From NCBI RefSeq assembly GCF_902459655.1, contig NZ_CABPSB010000001.1, positions 248,001 to 312,000 on the forward strand: a stretch of 64,000 nt of DNA, in the 5' to 3' direction. This DNA is from Pandoraea anhela (lineage in GTDB: Bacteria > Pseudomonadota > Gammaproteobacteria > Burkholderiales > Burkholderiaceae). Shown in pieces: positions 26,131 through 37,048 of this stretch; within the stretch, counting starts at the first letter, position 1; the number at the start of each line of letters is the position of its first letter. Below the pieces are notes generated by a model, which saw only the letters and a list, made by a program, of their open reading frames with translations, did not search any database and was not told the origin of the DNA. The position numbers and the translations under genes were made by a program.

Positions 26131-26880
26131 ATGTCGTCAACCGAGTCAGCGTCGATAGGACGCACCGCCTACGCCAGTTTCGCCGAACGTTACGCCGAGA
26201 TTGCCGTCACGAAACCGCACAACGCCCTTTACGAGCGCCCCGCGACACGTCAGCTGCTCGGCGAGGTCCGAGGCCTGCATGTGCTCGACGCCGGCTGCGG
26301 CCCGGGCATCAACAGCGCATGGCTCGTCGAGCAAGGCGCAACGGTGCACGGCATCGACGTCACGCCCGAAATGATCGCCCTCGCGCGTGAGCGGTGCCAA
26401 GGCATGGCGGCGGCGTTCGATGTTCAGGATCTCGGCTCGCCCCTCACGACACTGGCACCCCGAAGCTTCGACGCCATCGTCAGCGCGCTCGCCCTCGATT
26501 ACGTGGAGGACCTCGGACCGACGTTTCGCGAGTTCGCGCGTGTCGCACGCCCCGGCGCGACGCTGGTGTGGTCAATGGGGCATCCGATGCGTGACTGGAT
26601 CGACGAGCGCACGCGTCGCAACCGCCCCTACTTCGAGACGACCCGCTTCGGCATGCACTGGAGCGGCTTCGGCGAACCGAAACCCTATGTGGAATCGTAC
26701 CGTCGCCCGCTGGCCGACATTCTGAACGCCGCAGCGGCCGCAGGCTGGCATCTCGAACAGATGGTCGAACCGTTGCCGCGACCGGAGATGAAGGCCGTCA
26801 ACCCCAGGCTTTACGACGAACTGTCTCAAGCCCCCGCCTTCCTGTGCTTGCGAGCGCGACTGGCCACGCCTGCCGCCTGA
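26131..26880 (+). CDS. Class I SAM-dependent methyltransferase
   Basis: This 249-residue protein has the motif I glycine-rich loop LDAGCGPGINSAWL near residue 52, then GIDVTPEMIALAR with the acidic residue that binds the ribose of S-adenosylmethionine. FDAIVSALALDYVEDL is motif IV. This is the Methyltransf_11/25 type of small-molecule methyltransferase. The first 30 residues (YASFAERYAEIAVTKP) resemble the lead of ubiquinone/menaquinone-like methyltransferases. It is a single gene with no clear pathway around it. Confidence 0.84.
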   Translation: MSSTESASIGRTAYASFAERYAEIAVTKPHNALYERPATRQLLGEVRGLHVLDAGCGPGINSAWLVEQGATVHGIDVTPEMIALARERCQGMAAAFDVQDLGSPLTTLAPRSFDAIVSALALDYVEDLGPTFREFARVARPGATLVWSMGHPMRDWIDERTRRNRPYFETTRFGMHWSGFGEPKPYVESYRRPLADILNAAAAAGWHLEQMVEPLPRPEMKAVNPRLYDELSQAPAFLCLRARLATPAA

Positions 26881-26911
26881 CACCGGCGCGGCTCCGATAC
26901 CGTTGGTCGTT

Positions 26912-27103
26912 TTACGACTTGTCGCGCGAACCCCACGGAATCAGCATGGTCGCCGTGCACGTCGCCCCGGCCAGCACCGCCGCCACGCCGTAGCGCGAGA
27001 CGTCAGGCAGGTTGTACAGCAAACCGTGGAGGGTCGCGAAAATGCCTCCCAGCATCACGAACGCGGCAATGGAGGCAATGAAGACGCGGGTATCGGAACA
27101 CAT
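26912..27103 (-). CDS. Small membrane protein, paralogue of the gene at 27317
   Basis: A 63-residue protein begins MCSDTRVFIASIAAF behind a GAGGTGGCG ribosome-binding site. It has two predicted membrane helices (about residues 8-28 and 38-54) joined by a short loop, and ends in a basic tail. The sequence is clearly related to the neighbouring 71-residue protein: about 32 of the first 57 positions agree, including IASIAAF, LGG, HGLLY and the final ML-PW. I do not know the family. The paralogous pair and conserved loop argue that both are real genes. Confidence 0.72.
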   Translation of the reverse strand: MCSDTRVFIASIAAFVMLGGIFATLHGLLYNLPDVSRYGVAAVLAGATCTATMLIPWGSRDKS

Positions 27104-27316
27104 ACGCCACCTCGCAACGAGGCCACGCCCGTTGCGAAGCGCATGATGGCATCGCGAGTTCCGACGAGACCGCCGGCATGCTGCCAAAGCATCAGGCCGG
27201 GGCCGGGCAGACGTTGGATGGCTTCGACGGCGTCCCTCGATTTCAGTGTAGGACGCCGCAACTGAAAGCGTTAGCCGATGACGCCGATGACGCGCGTCGA
27301 GGGCATTCCCTAACGC

Positions 27317-27532
27317 TCACGACTTGCGCTTGGCGTCGGTATCGCTCGCTTCGTCCTTCGGCCACGGGGTGAGCATGACGACGATGAACAAGATGCCGAA
27401 CAGCACAGTAATCACCCCGCCGTGCATGACGTGCGACTTGTCGTAAAGCAAACCGTGGATGGTGGCGAATGCCCCGCCAAGCGTCATGAAGGCCGCAATC
27501 GAGGCGATGACGACGCGAAATTCCGAGCCCAT
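27317..27532 (-). CDS. Small membrane protein, paralogue of the gene at 26912
   Basis: This 71-residue protein starts MGSEFRVVIASIAAF after an AGGAG ribosome-binding site about 8 bases upstream. Two membrane helices (about residues 7-28 and 39-55) flank a short loop containing HGLLY. A charged tail (PKDEASDTDAKRKS) follows. It lies 213 bases upstream of its smaller paralogue on the same strand, which suggests a tandem duplication followed by divergence. The function is unknown. Confidence 0.78.
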   Translation of the reverse strand: MGSEFRVVIASIAAFMTLGGAFATIHGLLYDKSHVMHGGVITVLFGILFIVVMLTPWPKDEASDTDAKRKS

Positions 27533-27730
27533 GGCGACTCCTTATTGTTATCGGCAGTGGTGCCGCTGACGTGACTGCTTTCGCGGCAACACCAGTGTAC
27601 GCCGATCCCTATGCCTCGCCAATTGAGTCGTATGCCTAACCAATCCGGCATTGATCCGCGTCAATGCCGGGGTCTGATGACCTTTGCCCCTTTACGCTTA
27701 AGAAAGATGCGGCGCGCCGTGAGCCACCGC

Positions 27731-28024
27731 TCAGCGGCGCGCCTCGTGACGTTGCGCCCACCGGAAGTGGCCGCTGCGCAGCAAGACCGGGCCGGGCAAC
27801 CCCATCGCCAGATACTCGCGGGTGAGTGCGTGAATGCGACTGCGGCCGTGCTCGAAGGCGTGCAGCAGATCGTCGGCGCGCGCCGAGTGGGCGTGAAAGT
27901 GCGACTCCAGCGCTTCGGCCGACACGGCGCAATCGATCGGCCGGCCATTGACAACGACCGCGAACTCGATGGTCAGGTCTTCGTAATTGAACATGGGACG
28001 GTGATCCGGAAACTCGATTTGCAT
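27731..28024 (-). CDS. DUF1488 family protein
   Basis: The 97-residue protein starts MQIEFPDHRPMFNYEDLTI. The sequence (aromatic-acidic start, then FAVVVNGRPIDCAVSAEALESHF) fits the DUF1488 family, short cytoplasmic proteins common in Burkholderiales. The open frame reaches 28201 but the family begins at this ATG. Function is unknown. The stretch upstream (28030-28220) is richer in A and T than the surrounding DNA and probably holds its promoter. Confidence 0.78.
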   Translation of the reverse strand: MQIEFPDHRPMFNYEDLTIEFAVVVNGRPIDCAVSAEALESHFHAHSARADDLLHAFEHGRSRIHALTREYLAMGLPGPVLLRSGHFRWAQRHEARR

Positions 28025-28225
28025 AGCGGCACCCCCGGTTGACGAAAGGACGCAATCGACGTGTCGGCCGACACGTTCCATCCAGCATAGTGCATCGCCG
28101 GACGAACCGAAAATTGCGTCGCTTATCGGTTCGTCAGGATCGATTGGCGAAGGTTCCTGTTCCGCCAACTTGACACAATCAACCTTAAAAGACGCTTCCA
28201 AGCCATTGATTTACAAACAATTGAC

Positions 28226-28792
28226 TCAACCCTCTCGTGTGTGCGCGTTGACGAATGTCGCGAAACCGGCAATGAAATCGGCCAGTTGCCCACGCACGGC
28301 GTCGTCCTGAAGATTGCCGTCGGCGTCGATGACCTTGTTCGCATGCGAGACCATCAGGCGCCCTTGCCACCATGGCGTGGTCTGCAAGGTGCGCAATACC
28401 GGCAGCCAGGCGTTCTGGCTGAGGATGGTGCCGAAGCCGCCCGGCGACGCGCCCATGATCGCCACCGGCTTGTCGTGGAAAACGCGGGCACTATCCGCTG
28501 GCGGACGCGATAGCCAATCCAGTGCGTTCTTGAAAACGCCCGGCATGCCGTTGTTGTACTCGGGCGTAGCGAGCAACAGGCCATCGGCTTGCGCGATGGC
28601 GTCTTTCAGCGTCGTGACGGCAGCCGGAATCCCTTCGCTCGCCTCCACGTCGCCGTCATAAAGCGGGATGCCGTGCAGCGTCCTCACGTCGAGTGTGACG
28701 CCCGCCGGCGCCAGCGCCTTCGCCGCCACCAGCAGCGCCGTATTGTAGGAGCCCTTGCGCAGGCTGCCGGACAAACCAATGATCGTCGTCAT
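28226..28792 (-). CDS. NADPH-dependent FMN reductase
   Basis: A 188-residue flavodoxin-fold reductase with GLSGSLRKGSYN at the N-terminus (phosphate loop for FMN). TPEYNNGMPGVFKNALDWLSR near residue 80 is the family signature. This is the ChrR/YieF/AzoB-like group, which reduces quinones, chromate or azo dyes using NAD(P)H. It starts at the ATG at 28792 and ends 54 bases before astB begins on its other side, but the two have different roles and need not be one operon. Confidence 0.9.
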   Translation of the reverse strand: MTTIIGLSGSLRKGSYNTALLVAAKALAPAGVTLDVRTLHGIPLYDGDVEASEGIPAAVTTLKDAIAQADGLLLATPEYNNGMPGVFKNALDWLSRPPADSARVFHDKPVAIMGASPGGFGTILSQNAWLPVLRTLQTTPWWQGRLMVSHANKVIDADGNLQDDAVRGQLADFIAGFATFVNAHTREG

Positions 28793-28846
28793 CGAATCGA
28801 CTCCTGTCGTTTCGGATCGGAAGCAGGAACGGCGGCCACCGATCGC

Positions 28847-30208
28847 CTAGGCGTTGCGCTGGAACGGGTACACGTTGCCCAGACCGAGCAGTTGGGTCAG
28901 CTCATCGAGCGCGGTACGGCACTCGTCGAGCAATGCCGGATCGGCGAGATCGCTCACCGCCAGCCGATCGCGGTAGTGTCGCCTGACCCAATCGGTCAAC
29001 GTGACGTAGCGCGCATCGTCCATCCAGAGACCGGCGTGCGTGGCCTTGCGCTCCTCGTCCGTGAGCACCACACGCAGGCGCAGACAGGCCGGCCCGCCAC
29101 CGTTGCGCATGCTCTCACGCAGATCGAAGACGTGAAGCTCGCGAATCGGGCCGCCGCTGGCCACCAGCGATTCGAGATAGCGCCACACGGCCGGTCGTTC
29201 CCGGCACTCCTGCGGCACGACCAGTCGCATACCCCCGCCCACCTCCGGCGCACGCGCGAGCAATTGGCTGTTGAAAAGGTAACTCCCGACCGTGTCTTCC
29301 ATCGACACGTCGGCATCGGACACCTCCACGACCTGAAGCTGCGTACCACGTGCCGCAAGCCGCTCGCGCAACGTCGCCAGCACGCTCGCCTGATCGACAA
29401 ACGCCCGCGCATGGCAAAACAGCACATTGCCGTTGCCGACGGCGATCACGTCGTTGTGAAAAACGCCGGCATCGATGGCGTCGGGATGCTGCTGGGCGAA
29501 CACGACATCTGCGGCGTCCAGACCGTGCAGACGCGCAATCGCCTGACTCGCCTGCAACGTCTGACGGGCGGGGAACCGACGCGGCGCGGGCGCACTCGCG
29601 AGGTCATCGCGGCCATAGACGAAGAACTCGACGCCGCGCTCGCCGTACGCGCCACAAAACCGCGTGTGGTTGGCCGCGCCCTCGTCGCCCAACGACGGCC
29701 AGCCCGGCAAGGCGTCGTGATGGGCGAAGCGCGATACGTCGGGGAACGCCGCGCGCAGGATGCGCGACGTGGTCTCGTGCTCGATCGCGCGGTGCAGCTT
29801 GCTGCAAAGATTCGCGGCGGTGAAGTGCACCCGGGCGTCCGATGTGTCGGCGGACGGGCTCACGGTCGCAGCGTTCGCCGTCCACATGCTCGCCGCCGAA
29901 CACGCCGCGCCGAGCAAGGCCGGGGCGGTCCGAGCAGCCGCTTGAATAACGGCGCGGTCGTCGCCCGAAAACCCCAGCGCACGCAACAACGCGACCGACG
30001 GACGCTCCTGTGGCGGCAAGACGCCCTGTGCGTAGCCAAGGTCGGCCAGCGCCTTCATCTTCGCCAACCCTTGCAGCGCCGCATCACGCGGGTTAGATAC
30101 GCGGTTGGCGTTGTTCGCCGACGCCACATTGCCAAACGACAAACCCGCGTAGTTGTGCGTGGGGCCGACCAATCCGTCGAAGTTGGCTTCGAGGGCAAAG
30201 CGTGTCAT
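28847..30208 (-). CDS. astB: N-succinylarginine dihydrolase AstB
   Basis: AstB removes two ammonia molecules and carbon dioxide from N2-succinylarginine to give N2-succinylornithine, the second step of the arginine succinyltransferase pathway. The 453-residue protein has the family opening [18 protein letters not shown] and the C-terminal [12 protein letters not shown] segment with the catalytic cysteine. Its length matches the family (about 445). It lies 68 bases downstream of astD on the same strand. astE, which usually follows, is instead on the opposite strand upstream of astD. Confidence 0.95.
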   Translation of the reverse strand: MTRFALEANFDGLVGPTHNYAGLSFGNVASANNANRVSNPRDAALQGLAKMKALADLGYAQGVLPPQERPSVALLRALGFSGDDRAVIQAAARTAPALLGAACSAASMWTANAATVSPSADTSDARVHFTAANLCSKLHRAIEHETTSRILRAAFPDVSRFAHHDALPGWPSLGDEGAANHTRFCGAYGERGVEFFVYGRDDLASAPAPRRFPARQTLQASQAIARLHGLDAADVVFAQQHPDAIDAGVFHNDVIAVGNGNVLFCHARAFVDQASVLATLRERLAARGTQLQVVEVSDADVSMEDTVGSYLFNSQLLARAPEVGGGMRLVVPQECRERPAVWRYLESLVASGGPIRELHVFDLRESMRNGGGPACLRLRVVLTDEERKATHAGLWMDDARYVTLTDWVRRHYRDRLAVSDLADPALLDECRTALDELTQLLGLGNVYPFQRNA

Positions 30209-30276
30209 GTCAAATCCTGAGATTGCGATGGAGCGATGGGCCGCGATCTACGGCAATGTGCGGCATTGTGCCTGAA

Positions 30277-31764
<1,488 letters not shown>

Positions 31765-31921
31765 CTATCCCGAAGGCCACGCCCGATAGCGCGGCGTGCG
31801 ATGCGAACCATGATGACACGGATTCGACGACCGGAACAATGCATCGCCTGGGAGCGCACCGGCAGACCGTTGCCCAAAGGCGCCGAGCAGCTGCCGGTGT
31901 CGAACGTGCCAAGGACACGCA

Positions 31922-31927
31922 TAGAAT
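31922..31927 (+). promoter_or_regulatory. Candidate -10 element of astE
   Basis: TAGAAT lies 28 bases upstream of the astE ATG, leaving room for a start site near 31934 and the AGGAG site at 31941. No good -35 match is visible, so an activator may be needed. Confidence 0.35.
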
Positions 31928-31955
31928 ACGAGGACGTTTCAGGAGATTCCCCATC

Positions 31956-33017
31956 ATGACCGACGCCCATCGTTCGGCCCTGCGCCACTGGCTCAGCGAC
32001 GTTCGCGAATCGCGCGACTCCCCTCACGACAACGGCATCGACCCTTGCGGCGTGCGTTGGCGCCGGCATGCGCAAGGTGTGCTCGAGCTGATCCCTGCGC
32101 CTGCTTCGGCATCTGCCCCGGCAACGCCGCAGACCGCCGAAGCCCACCCCAGCTATCGCTACGACGCGATCCTCTCCTGCGGCATTCACGGCGACGAGAC
32201 GGCCCCCATCGAAATCGTCGACGGCATGCTGCGCGACATTGCCGATGGCCGTCTGACGCTGCGCGAGCGCGTGCTCGTCGTCCTCGGCAATCCGGACGCC
32301 GTACGCGCCGGCAAGCGCTATCTCGAATACGATCTGAACCGCCTCTTTCAGGGAGCGCACGCCAAACGGGCCGAGTCGCCCGCCGTGCAGCGCGCTCGCG
32401 AGCTCGAAGTGATCGTCGCGCAGTTCTTTGCCGGTGTTGACGGCGTACGACGCCTGCGCCGTCACATCGATATGCACACCGCCATCCGTGCATCGCTGTA
32501 TCCGCGCTTTGCCGTCGTGCCCGGCACGCCGCAGCACCGCCCGAGCGACTCGTGGTTCGACGCGCTGGGCGCCGCCGATATCGAAGCGACGATGCGTACC
32601 GAACAGCCGTCAGTCACGTTCTCCTACTTCACCTGCGCGCGGTTCGGCGCGCAAAGCTGCACGCTCGAACTGGGCAAGGTCGCGCCGTTCGGCGAGAACC
32701 GGCTCGACGACTTCTCCGGCATCGACGCGGCGCTGCGCCGTTGGTTGTCCGGCGGCGAACTCGAAGCACGCGATGACGGTCGGGTCCTGCACCCGAAGCG
32801 TTTTCGCGTGGCGGCCGAGATCGTTCGGCGCACCGACGCCTTCGTCCTCGACGTACCCGCCGACACGCCTAACTTCACCCCCTATCCCGCAGGCACCGTA
32901 CTCGCGCGCGACGGCGAAAACGCCTACACCGTTTCGCATCCCGAGGAACGCATCGTCTTTCCCAATCCGAACGTGGCGAACGGGTTGCGCGCCGGCGTCA
33001 TGGTCGTGCCGGAGTAA
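31956..33017 (+). CDS. astE: Succinylglutamate desuccinylase AstE
   Basis: AstE releases glutamate and succinate from N-succinylglutamate, the last step of the pathway. This is a zinc carboxypeptidase-like enzyme of 353 residues; GIHGDETAPIEIVDG near residue 75 has the His-x-x-Glu zinc ligands, and HIDMHTAI near residue 170 supplies the third histidine. The ATG at 31956 has AGGAG 11 bases upstream. In known ast operons astE follows astB; here it is divergent from astD. A Ser/Ala-rich insert (PAPASASAPATPQTAEAH) before the zinc site is not part of the family core. Confidence 0.94.
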   Translation: MTDAHRSALRHWLSDVRESRDSPHDNGIDPCGVRWRRHAQGVLELIPAPASASAPATPQTAEAHPSYRYDAILSCGIHGDETAPIEIVDGMLRDIADGRLTLRERVLVVLGNPDAVRAGKRYLEYDLNRLFQGAHAKRAESPAVQRARELEVIVAQFFAGVDGVRRLRRHIDMHTAIRASLYPRFAVVPGTPQHRPSDSWFDALGAADIEATMRTEQPSVTFSYFTCARFGAQSCTLELGKVAPFGENRLDDFSGIDAALRRWLSGGELEARDDGRVLHPKRFRVAAEIVRRTDAFVLDVPADTPNFTPYPAGTVLARDGENAYTVSHPEERIVFPNPNVANGLRAGVMVVPE

Positions 33018-33260
33018 TGCACGCGTCGCACGATCGGGAGCCCTGCGCAGCTTTTGCGTGATTGCCTTCGCCAGTTCACCGGCAGTGCGCCCTGGCAGCT
33101 ACGCAGTATCGCGAATGAACGTTTTTAAACGCCTGTCCGGGCGTCGTCGCAATGCAGGGATGCAGGTAGGATCGCCCACTTCATTTCTCCTGCGCGACGG
33201 CGTTGGGCGGCGTGCGGCACGGTCGAGGGAGTCGCACGTGTCCGGCCGTCCATCGACGAC

Positions 33261-35159
33261 ATGCCACACGACATTTCCCTGCCCACGCCCGTCTTTCCCC
33301 GCACCTCCGGTCTTACCGTCGAACCTCCGATGTCCACCCCGGCAACCGAGTCGCAATTCAATCTCATCGACGATTTCGCGCGTGCGCAGCAATCCTCGGT
33401 GACGCTAAGCCACGGCCGGCGCACCGGGCGGCAAACCGCGGTGGCTCAGGCTATCCCGCGCGTGCATCGGAACGATCTCGTGGTGGCCGTGCGGCGTACC
33501 ACCAATCTGTCGCCGCAACGCGGCGCACTGCGAATGTCTCCGTGTCCGATACGTGAGGCACAGAAGCCCGACACCGCCACGCAAATCTACGTCATGCTGC
33601 GCGACGACATCGCCATGCCGGCGCTGCGCCGCTTCGAGCAGACACATCGTGCCAAGATGACGCGGGCCAAGTCGGCGGCCAACGCCCCGCGCCCCGCCGC
33701 TCGGTCACACACGGCGGCCACGACACCGCCCTGGTTCGACGATCTGCTGCCCCACCTGAGGATCGAAGCCCAGCTCCTTGCGCAGCGCGGGCTGAGCGTG
33801 ACCGAAGTTCGTCACCGGCTCGACGCCCTCTTCCTGCACGAGCACCCCGGCGTGTCGTGGCGCGCCATGCGCATCGGACTGGAGCGAGACGCCTTCCCGT
33901 TCGCGCTCGGCGCCACCGTCCTGTCCGTGCTCGCGGATACCGTCGATCCGCAGCGACGCCTGTCCATGATGTGGCCTCCGGTCGAAGCGATGGGCGTCGT
34001 GCTGATCAACCTGCTCGGCATGGCCCGTTTCAACGCGGCACACCCGGAACTGGCAAGCCGCCTCGCGCAACTGACACCGACACAAGCGCTCGAAGCCGTC
34101 AGCGCCATGTTGCGCGATCCGGTCCGAGACCTCGCGGCGCATGTCGTGGGCTTCGTGTTCTGTTACGGCATCGTCCGGAATCTCGCGCGTGTCGGCATAG
34201 AGGCCGGCTTGTCTGCGGCACTTCCGAGCATCATGGCGCATCGCTTCGGCAACACGATCCATTCGTGTCTGGAGATTCTGCTCTGCCCGATACCCGGCGC
34301 GTTGCTCGGCCCCGTCATCGACCGTATTGCCATCGCCCCGGAAAACGCGCGACTCGAACCCTTGCTGCAAGACCGTTTCGCGGATCTGATCTGCAAAATG
34401 AGCGACGATATGCCGCCCACCCCCTCGATCCCTTTCTGGACCGCTTTGCGCGGCCACTTCACGGCATTGCTGCGATCGGGCACACCTAAAGCCATCTGGC
34501 TGACGTTGTCGCTAGGCTTCTACTTCCTCTCGACGTTTCACGGCCCCGCAACCCGCATGGACGAACGCGGGATCGACAGCGACGCGGACTTCGAAACCTC
34601 CCATACCGGCAATACGACGCAAACGCCGCCCACCGACGCCGCGCACGGCGCCGGTGTCGATTGGCACACGCAGGCGGTACTGAGCGTCCTGTACGGTCTT
34701 ATCGCCACCTTCGTCTCCATGCAGGGCATCGCCACGAGGCACGACGCCATTGCGACCGCCTACACCCGGCGACGCGGACGCCCGAAAATCAGCACCGTCA
34801 CCGTCACATCGCAGGAAGATTCCGGACATTCGTCGGCCGGCTCCCATTCCGACTTGCCGGACAGCCCGGCGAGTCCGGAGCTTGCGTCCGACAGCGCCTT
34901 TCCCGTCACGAGCGGGCAAGCGTCGGCGTCGGGCGATCTCTGCGGCGATACCTCGGGAGATACATCAGGAGACGACTCCGTTTTTCTGCCGATGGACGAC
35001 GCGCACAGCACTTCCTCCGGCAGCGAGACGGCGCAGACGCGGGCATCCGAATCCACCCCCGGGCGGCGGCACGGCACGTCGGTCGCGCCGCAGGGCATCT
35101 ACCGCCGCCCGGCGAACGAGGACCCCGACCCCGCGATCGATCGGTACACGCCTTTGTGA
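33261..35159 (+). CDS. Large protein of unknown function with Ser/Thr-rich C-terminal tail
   Basis: I do not recognise this 632-residue protein. The first 145 residues are basic and Ser/Thr/Pro-rich with no signal peptide. A helical region follows (about 150-400) with moderately hydrophobic helices (MGVVLINLLGMARF, VGFVFCYGIV). Two more hydrophobic segments lie near residues 410-425 (AIWLTLSLGFYFLSTF) and 475-490. The last 130 residues are acidic and low-complexity, with a GDTSGDTSGDD repeat and many Ser and Thr. This layout resembles translocated effectors or translocon-like proteins, but no secretion genes lie nearby. The start is uncertain: ATG 33261 and ATG 33330 both lack a clear ribosome-binding site. 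Confidence 0.72.
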   Translation: MPHDISLPTPVFPRTSGLTVEPPMSTPATESQFNLIDDFARAQQSSVTLSHGRRTGRQTAVAQAIPRVHRNDLVVAVRRTTNLSPQRGALRMSPCPIREAQKPDTATQIYVMLRDDIAMPALRRFEQTHRAKMTRAKSAANAPRPAARSHTAATTPPWFDDLLPHLRIEAQLLAQRGLSVTEVRHRLDALFLHEHPGVSWRAMRIGLERDAFPFALGATVLSVLADTVDPQRRLSMMWPPVEAMGVVLINLLGMARFNAAHPELASRLAQLTPTQALEAVSAMLRDPVRDLAAHVVGFVFCYGIVRNLARVGIEAGLSAALPSIMAHRFGNTIHSCLEILLCPIPGALLGPVIDRIAIAPENARLEPLLQDRFADLICKMSDDMPPTPSIPFWTALRGHFTALLRSGTPKAIWLTLSLGFYFLSTFHGPATRMDERGIDSDADFETSHTGNTTQTPPTDAAHGAGVDWHTQAVLSVLYGLIATFVSMQGIATRHDAIATAYTRRRGRPKISTVTVTSQEDSGHSSAGSHSDLPDSPASPELASDSAFPVTSGQASASGDLCGDTSGDTSGDDSVFLPMDDAHSTSSGSETAQTRASESTPGRRHGTSVAPQGIYRRPANEDPDPAIDRYTPL

Positions 35160-35287
35160 CGAAGTGTTGCGCGCACTTGCCGTGGCCGCCACGGCATGGC
35201 ATCTTGCTCTCCAAGCGCGTTCTTTGCGCATGACTTCCCCGCGGGACGCACCGTACGACGCGTCGCCCCCTGCCTGCCGGAGCGCCT

Positions 35288-36472
35288 ATGCTGAACACCA
35301 CACCGAGCGAACTCGCCCGTAATCTGCTGATCGTTCTGGTCCTCGGACTGTTGATCGTCGGCACGTTATGGGTTTTGCTGCCGTTCCTGCCGGCTTTCAT
35401 CTGGGCCGTCACGATCGTCGCCTCCACGTGGCCGTTGCTCATCGGTATGCAGCGACGGCTGTGGGGCAAGCGATGGCTCGCCACCACGATCATGATCATC
35501 GGCATGCTGATCATCGTCGTCGCCCCGCTGTCGGCCGCTATCGGCACATTGATCGGCCACGCCGCCGACATCAGCGATCAGGTGCACTCCATCGGCCAGC
35601 GGGGCCTGCCGATGCCGCCCGACTGGCTGGCCCGCATTCCCATGATCGGTCAGCGCGCCAGCGATGAGTGGCAGGCGCTTGCCGCTGCGGGACCCGGCGG
35701 TCTCGTCGCCAAAGTACAGCCGTATGCCGTGAAAGCGGCGTCATGGGCGTTTGCGAAACTGGGCTCGATCGGCCTGCTGGTGGTTCACCTCGGGCTCACG
35801 CTGATCATCTCCGGCATTCTTTTCATGCAAGGCGAGCGCGCAGCGCGGGCGTTGATTCGGATCGCACGACGCCTCGGCGGCGACCGCGGGGAAGAATCGG
35901 TGCGCCTCGCCGGCATGTCGATTCGCGCCGTGGCCCTCGGGATCGTGGTGACGGCGCTCACCCAGTCGCTGCTCGGCGGCCTCGGTCTGTGGCTCACGGG
36001 GGTACCGCTGCCCGGCTTTCTGACCGCGTTGATGCTGGTGCTGTGTATCGCGCAGATCGGCCCGTTCCCCGTGCTGCTGTCGAGCGTGGCATGGCTTTAC
36101 TGGCAAGACAGTCCGACGCTTGCCACGCTGCTGCTGGTGCTGTCCGTATTCATCGGGATGCTCGACAACGTGATGCGTCCCATGCTCATTCGCCGCGGCG
36201 CCGACCTGCCCATGACGCTGATTCTCGCGGGCGTGCTGGGCGGCATGCTCACGTTCGGGATCGTCGGCCTGTTCGTCGGCCCTGTGATTCTGGCCGTAAC
36301 GTACACGCTGCTCATGGCGTGGATCAACGAAGGGCTGAATCGGCCGGCGACGGCGCCGAGCGGCGCCCCGTTGGCCGCGTCGGAACATGGCGTGTCGCGC
36401 CCGGACGGGACAGCGGAAGCCGCCGGCAAAACGCTGGCGTCGGCGGCAACGGACGGCAAGAAGCACCGCTAG
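35288..36472 (+). CDS. AI-2E family transporter
   Basis: This 394-residue inner-membrane protein of the PerM/YdiK (AI-2E exporter) family has two closely spaced N-terminal membrane segments (RNLLIVLVLGLLIVGTLWVLLPF). A soluble part at about 90-150 follows, then at least five more segments. The motif LGVLGGMLTFGIVGLFVGP-like sequence (GGMLTFGIVGLFVGPVIL) near residue 320 is the family hallmark. Members export AI-2 or, in others, sodium and unknown solutes. A GGAG site lies 8 bases before the ATG. It is probably transcribed alone. Confidence 0.88.
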   Translation: MLNTTPSELARNLLIVLVLGLLIVGTLWVLLPFLPAFIWAVTIVASTWPLLIGMQRRLWGKRWLATTIMIIGMLIIVVAPLSAAIGTLIGHAADISDQVHSIGQRGLPMPPDWLARIPMIGQRASDEWQALAAAGPGGLVAKVQPYAVKAASWAFAKLGSIGLLVVHLGLTLIISGILFMQGERAARALIRIARRLGGDRGEESVRLAGMSIRAVALGIVVTALTQSLLGGLGLWLTGVPLPGFLTALMLVLCIAQIGPFPVLLSSVAWLYWQDSPTLATLLLVLSVFIGMLDNVMRPMLIRRGADLPMTLILAGVLGGMLTFGIVGLFVGPVILAVTYTLLMAWINEGLNRPATAPSGAPLAASEHGVSRPDGTAEAAGKTLASAATDGKKHR

Positions 36473-36610
36473 TCGACTCGGCGGCGCGCACGGTCGCAGG
36501 GCGCGTACGTTACGCGCCCAGGACATATTTTTCGGATTGCCTCACCTGTCACGCATCGCCCTGACATGGCTAAATATCTCCCGTACGCACACGTTTGCAG
36601 GAGATCCCCG

Positions 36611-36970
36611 ATGCCACCCACCTCCCCGACCCATTCGACTAAGGTGACTGATGCGACCAAGGTGAGCGGCCCGGCCACCCCGCCGCCTCCCAACGTCGCC
36701 ACAGACCCGAGCGCGCTGCGCCCGCGGCGCTCGCTGCGGGTGCCGCGCCGGGCATGTCTTGGCGATCCACCGCTGTTGCGGCGCGTCGATCAGGAGCTCG
36801 CTTACACACCGACGCGTTGCCGTGTGACGGCTAGCTTGCTGGTGGCGCGCGTCAATCCGTGGTGGCAGCGCCTGCCTTCGGGAAGCGTCGAGGCGCCGGA
36901 CATGCAAGACGCCCCGCATACCCCCTCAAAACACAAACGCGCCGACCGGCGATCCGGTTCGGCGCGTTGA
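36611..36970 (+). CDS. Possible small hypothetical protein
   Basis: A 119-residue reading frame starts MPPTSPTHSTK after a good GGAGATCCCCG site. The protein is basic, Pro/Thr/Arg-rich and has no recognisable domain, signal peptide or membrane segment. It ends inside the terminator hairpin that serves the opposite-strand fahA gene, so at least its last residues may not be under selection. I rate it as doubtful. Confidence 0.35.
   Translation: MPPTSPTHSTKVTDATKVSGPATPPPPNVATDPSALRPRRSLRVPRRACLGDPPLLRRVDQELAYTPTRCRVTASLLVARVNPWWQRLPSGSVEAPDMQDAPHTPSKHKRADRRSGSAR
36925..36968 (-). terminator. Rho-independent terminator of the hmgA-fahA operon
   Basis: A 14-bp stem (AACGCGCCGACCGG at 36936-36949 with 36954-36968, one bulged base) has a 4-base loop. 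On the minus strand it is followed by a T-rich stretch (TTGTGTTTT, 36935-36925). It lies about 80 bases after the fahA stop. Confidence 0.75.
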
Positions 36971-37048
36971 TGGGCCACCAGGCATCACGCGCTCAGGCAC
37001 GAGAGCCGCCTGTTCCGGCTCGGTAAGCCTCGCAGGCGTCGGTGCGGA

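Noticed and set aside
36566-36610. Upstream extension of the small frame at 36611
   Set aside because: The longer frame lacks a ribosome-binding site; even the shorter frame is doubtful.
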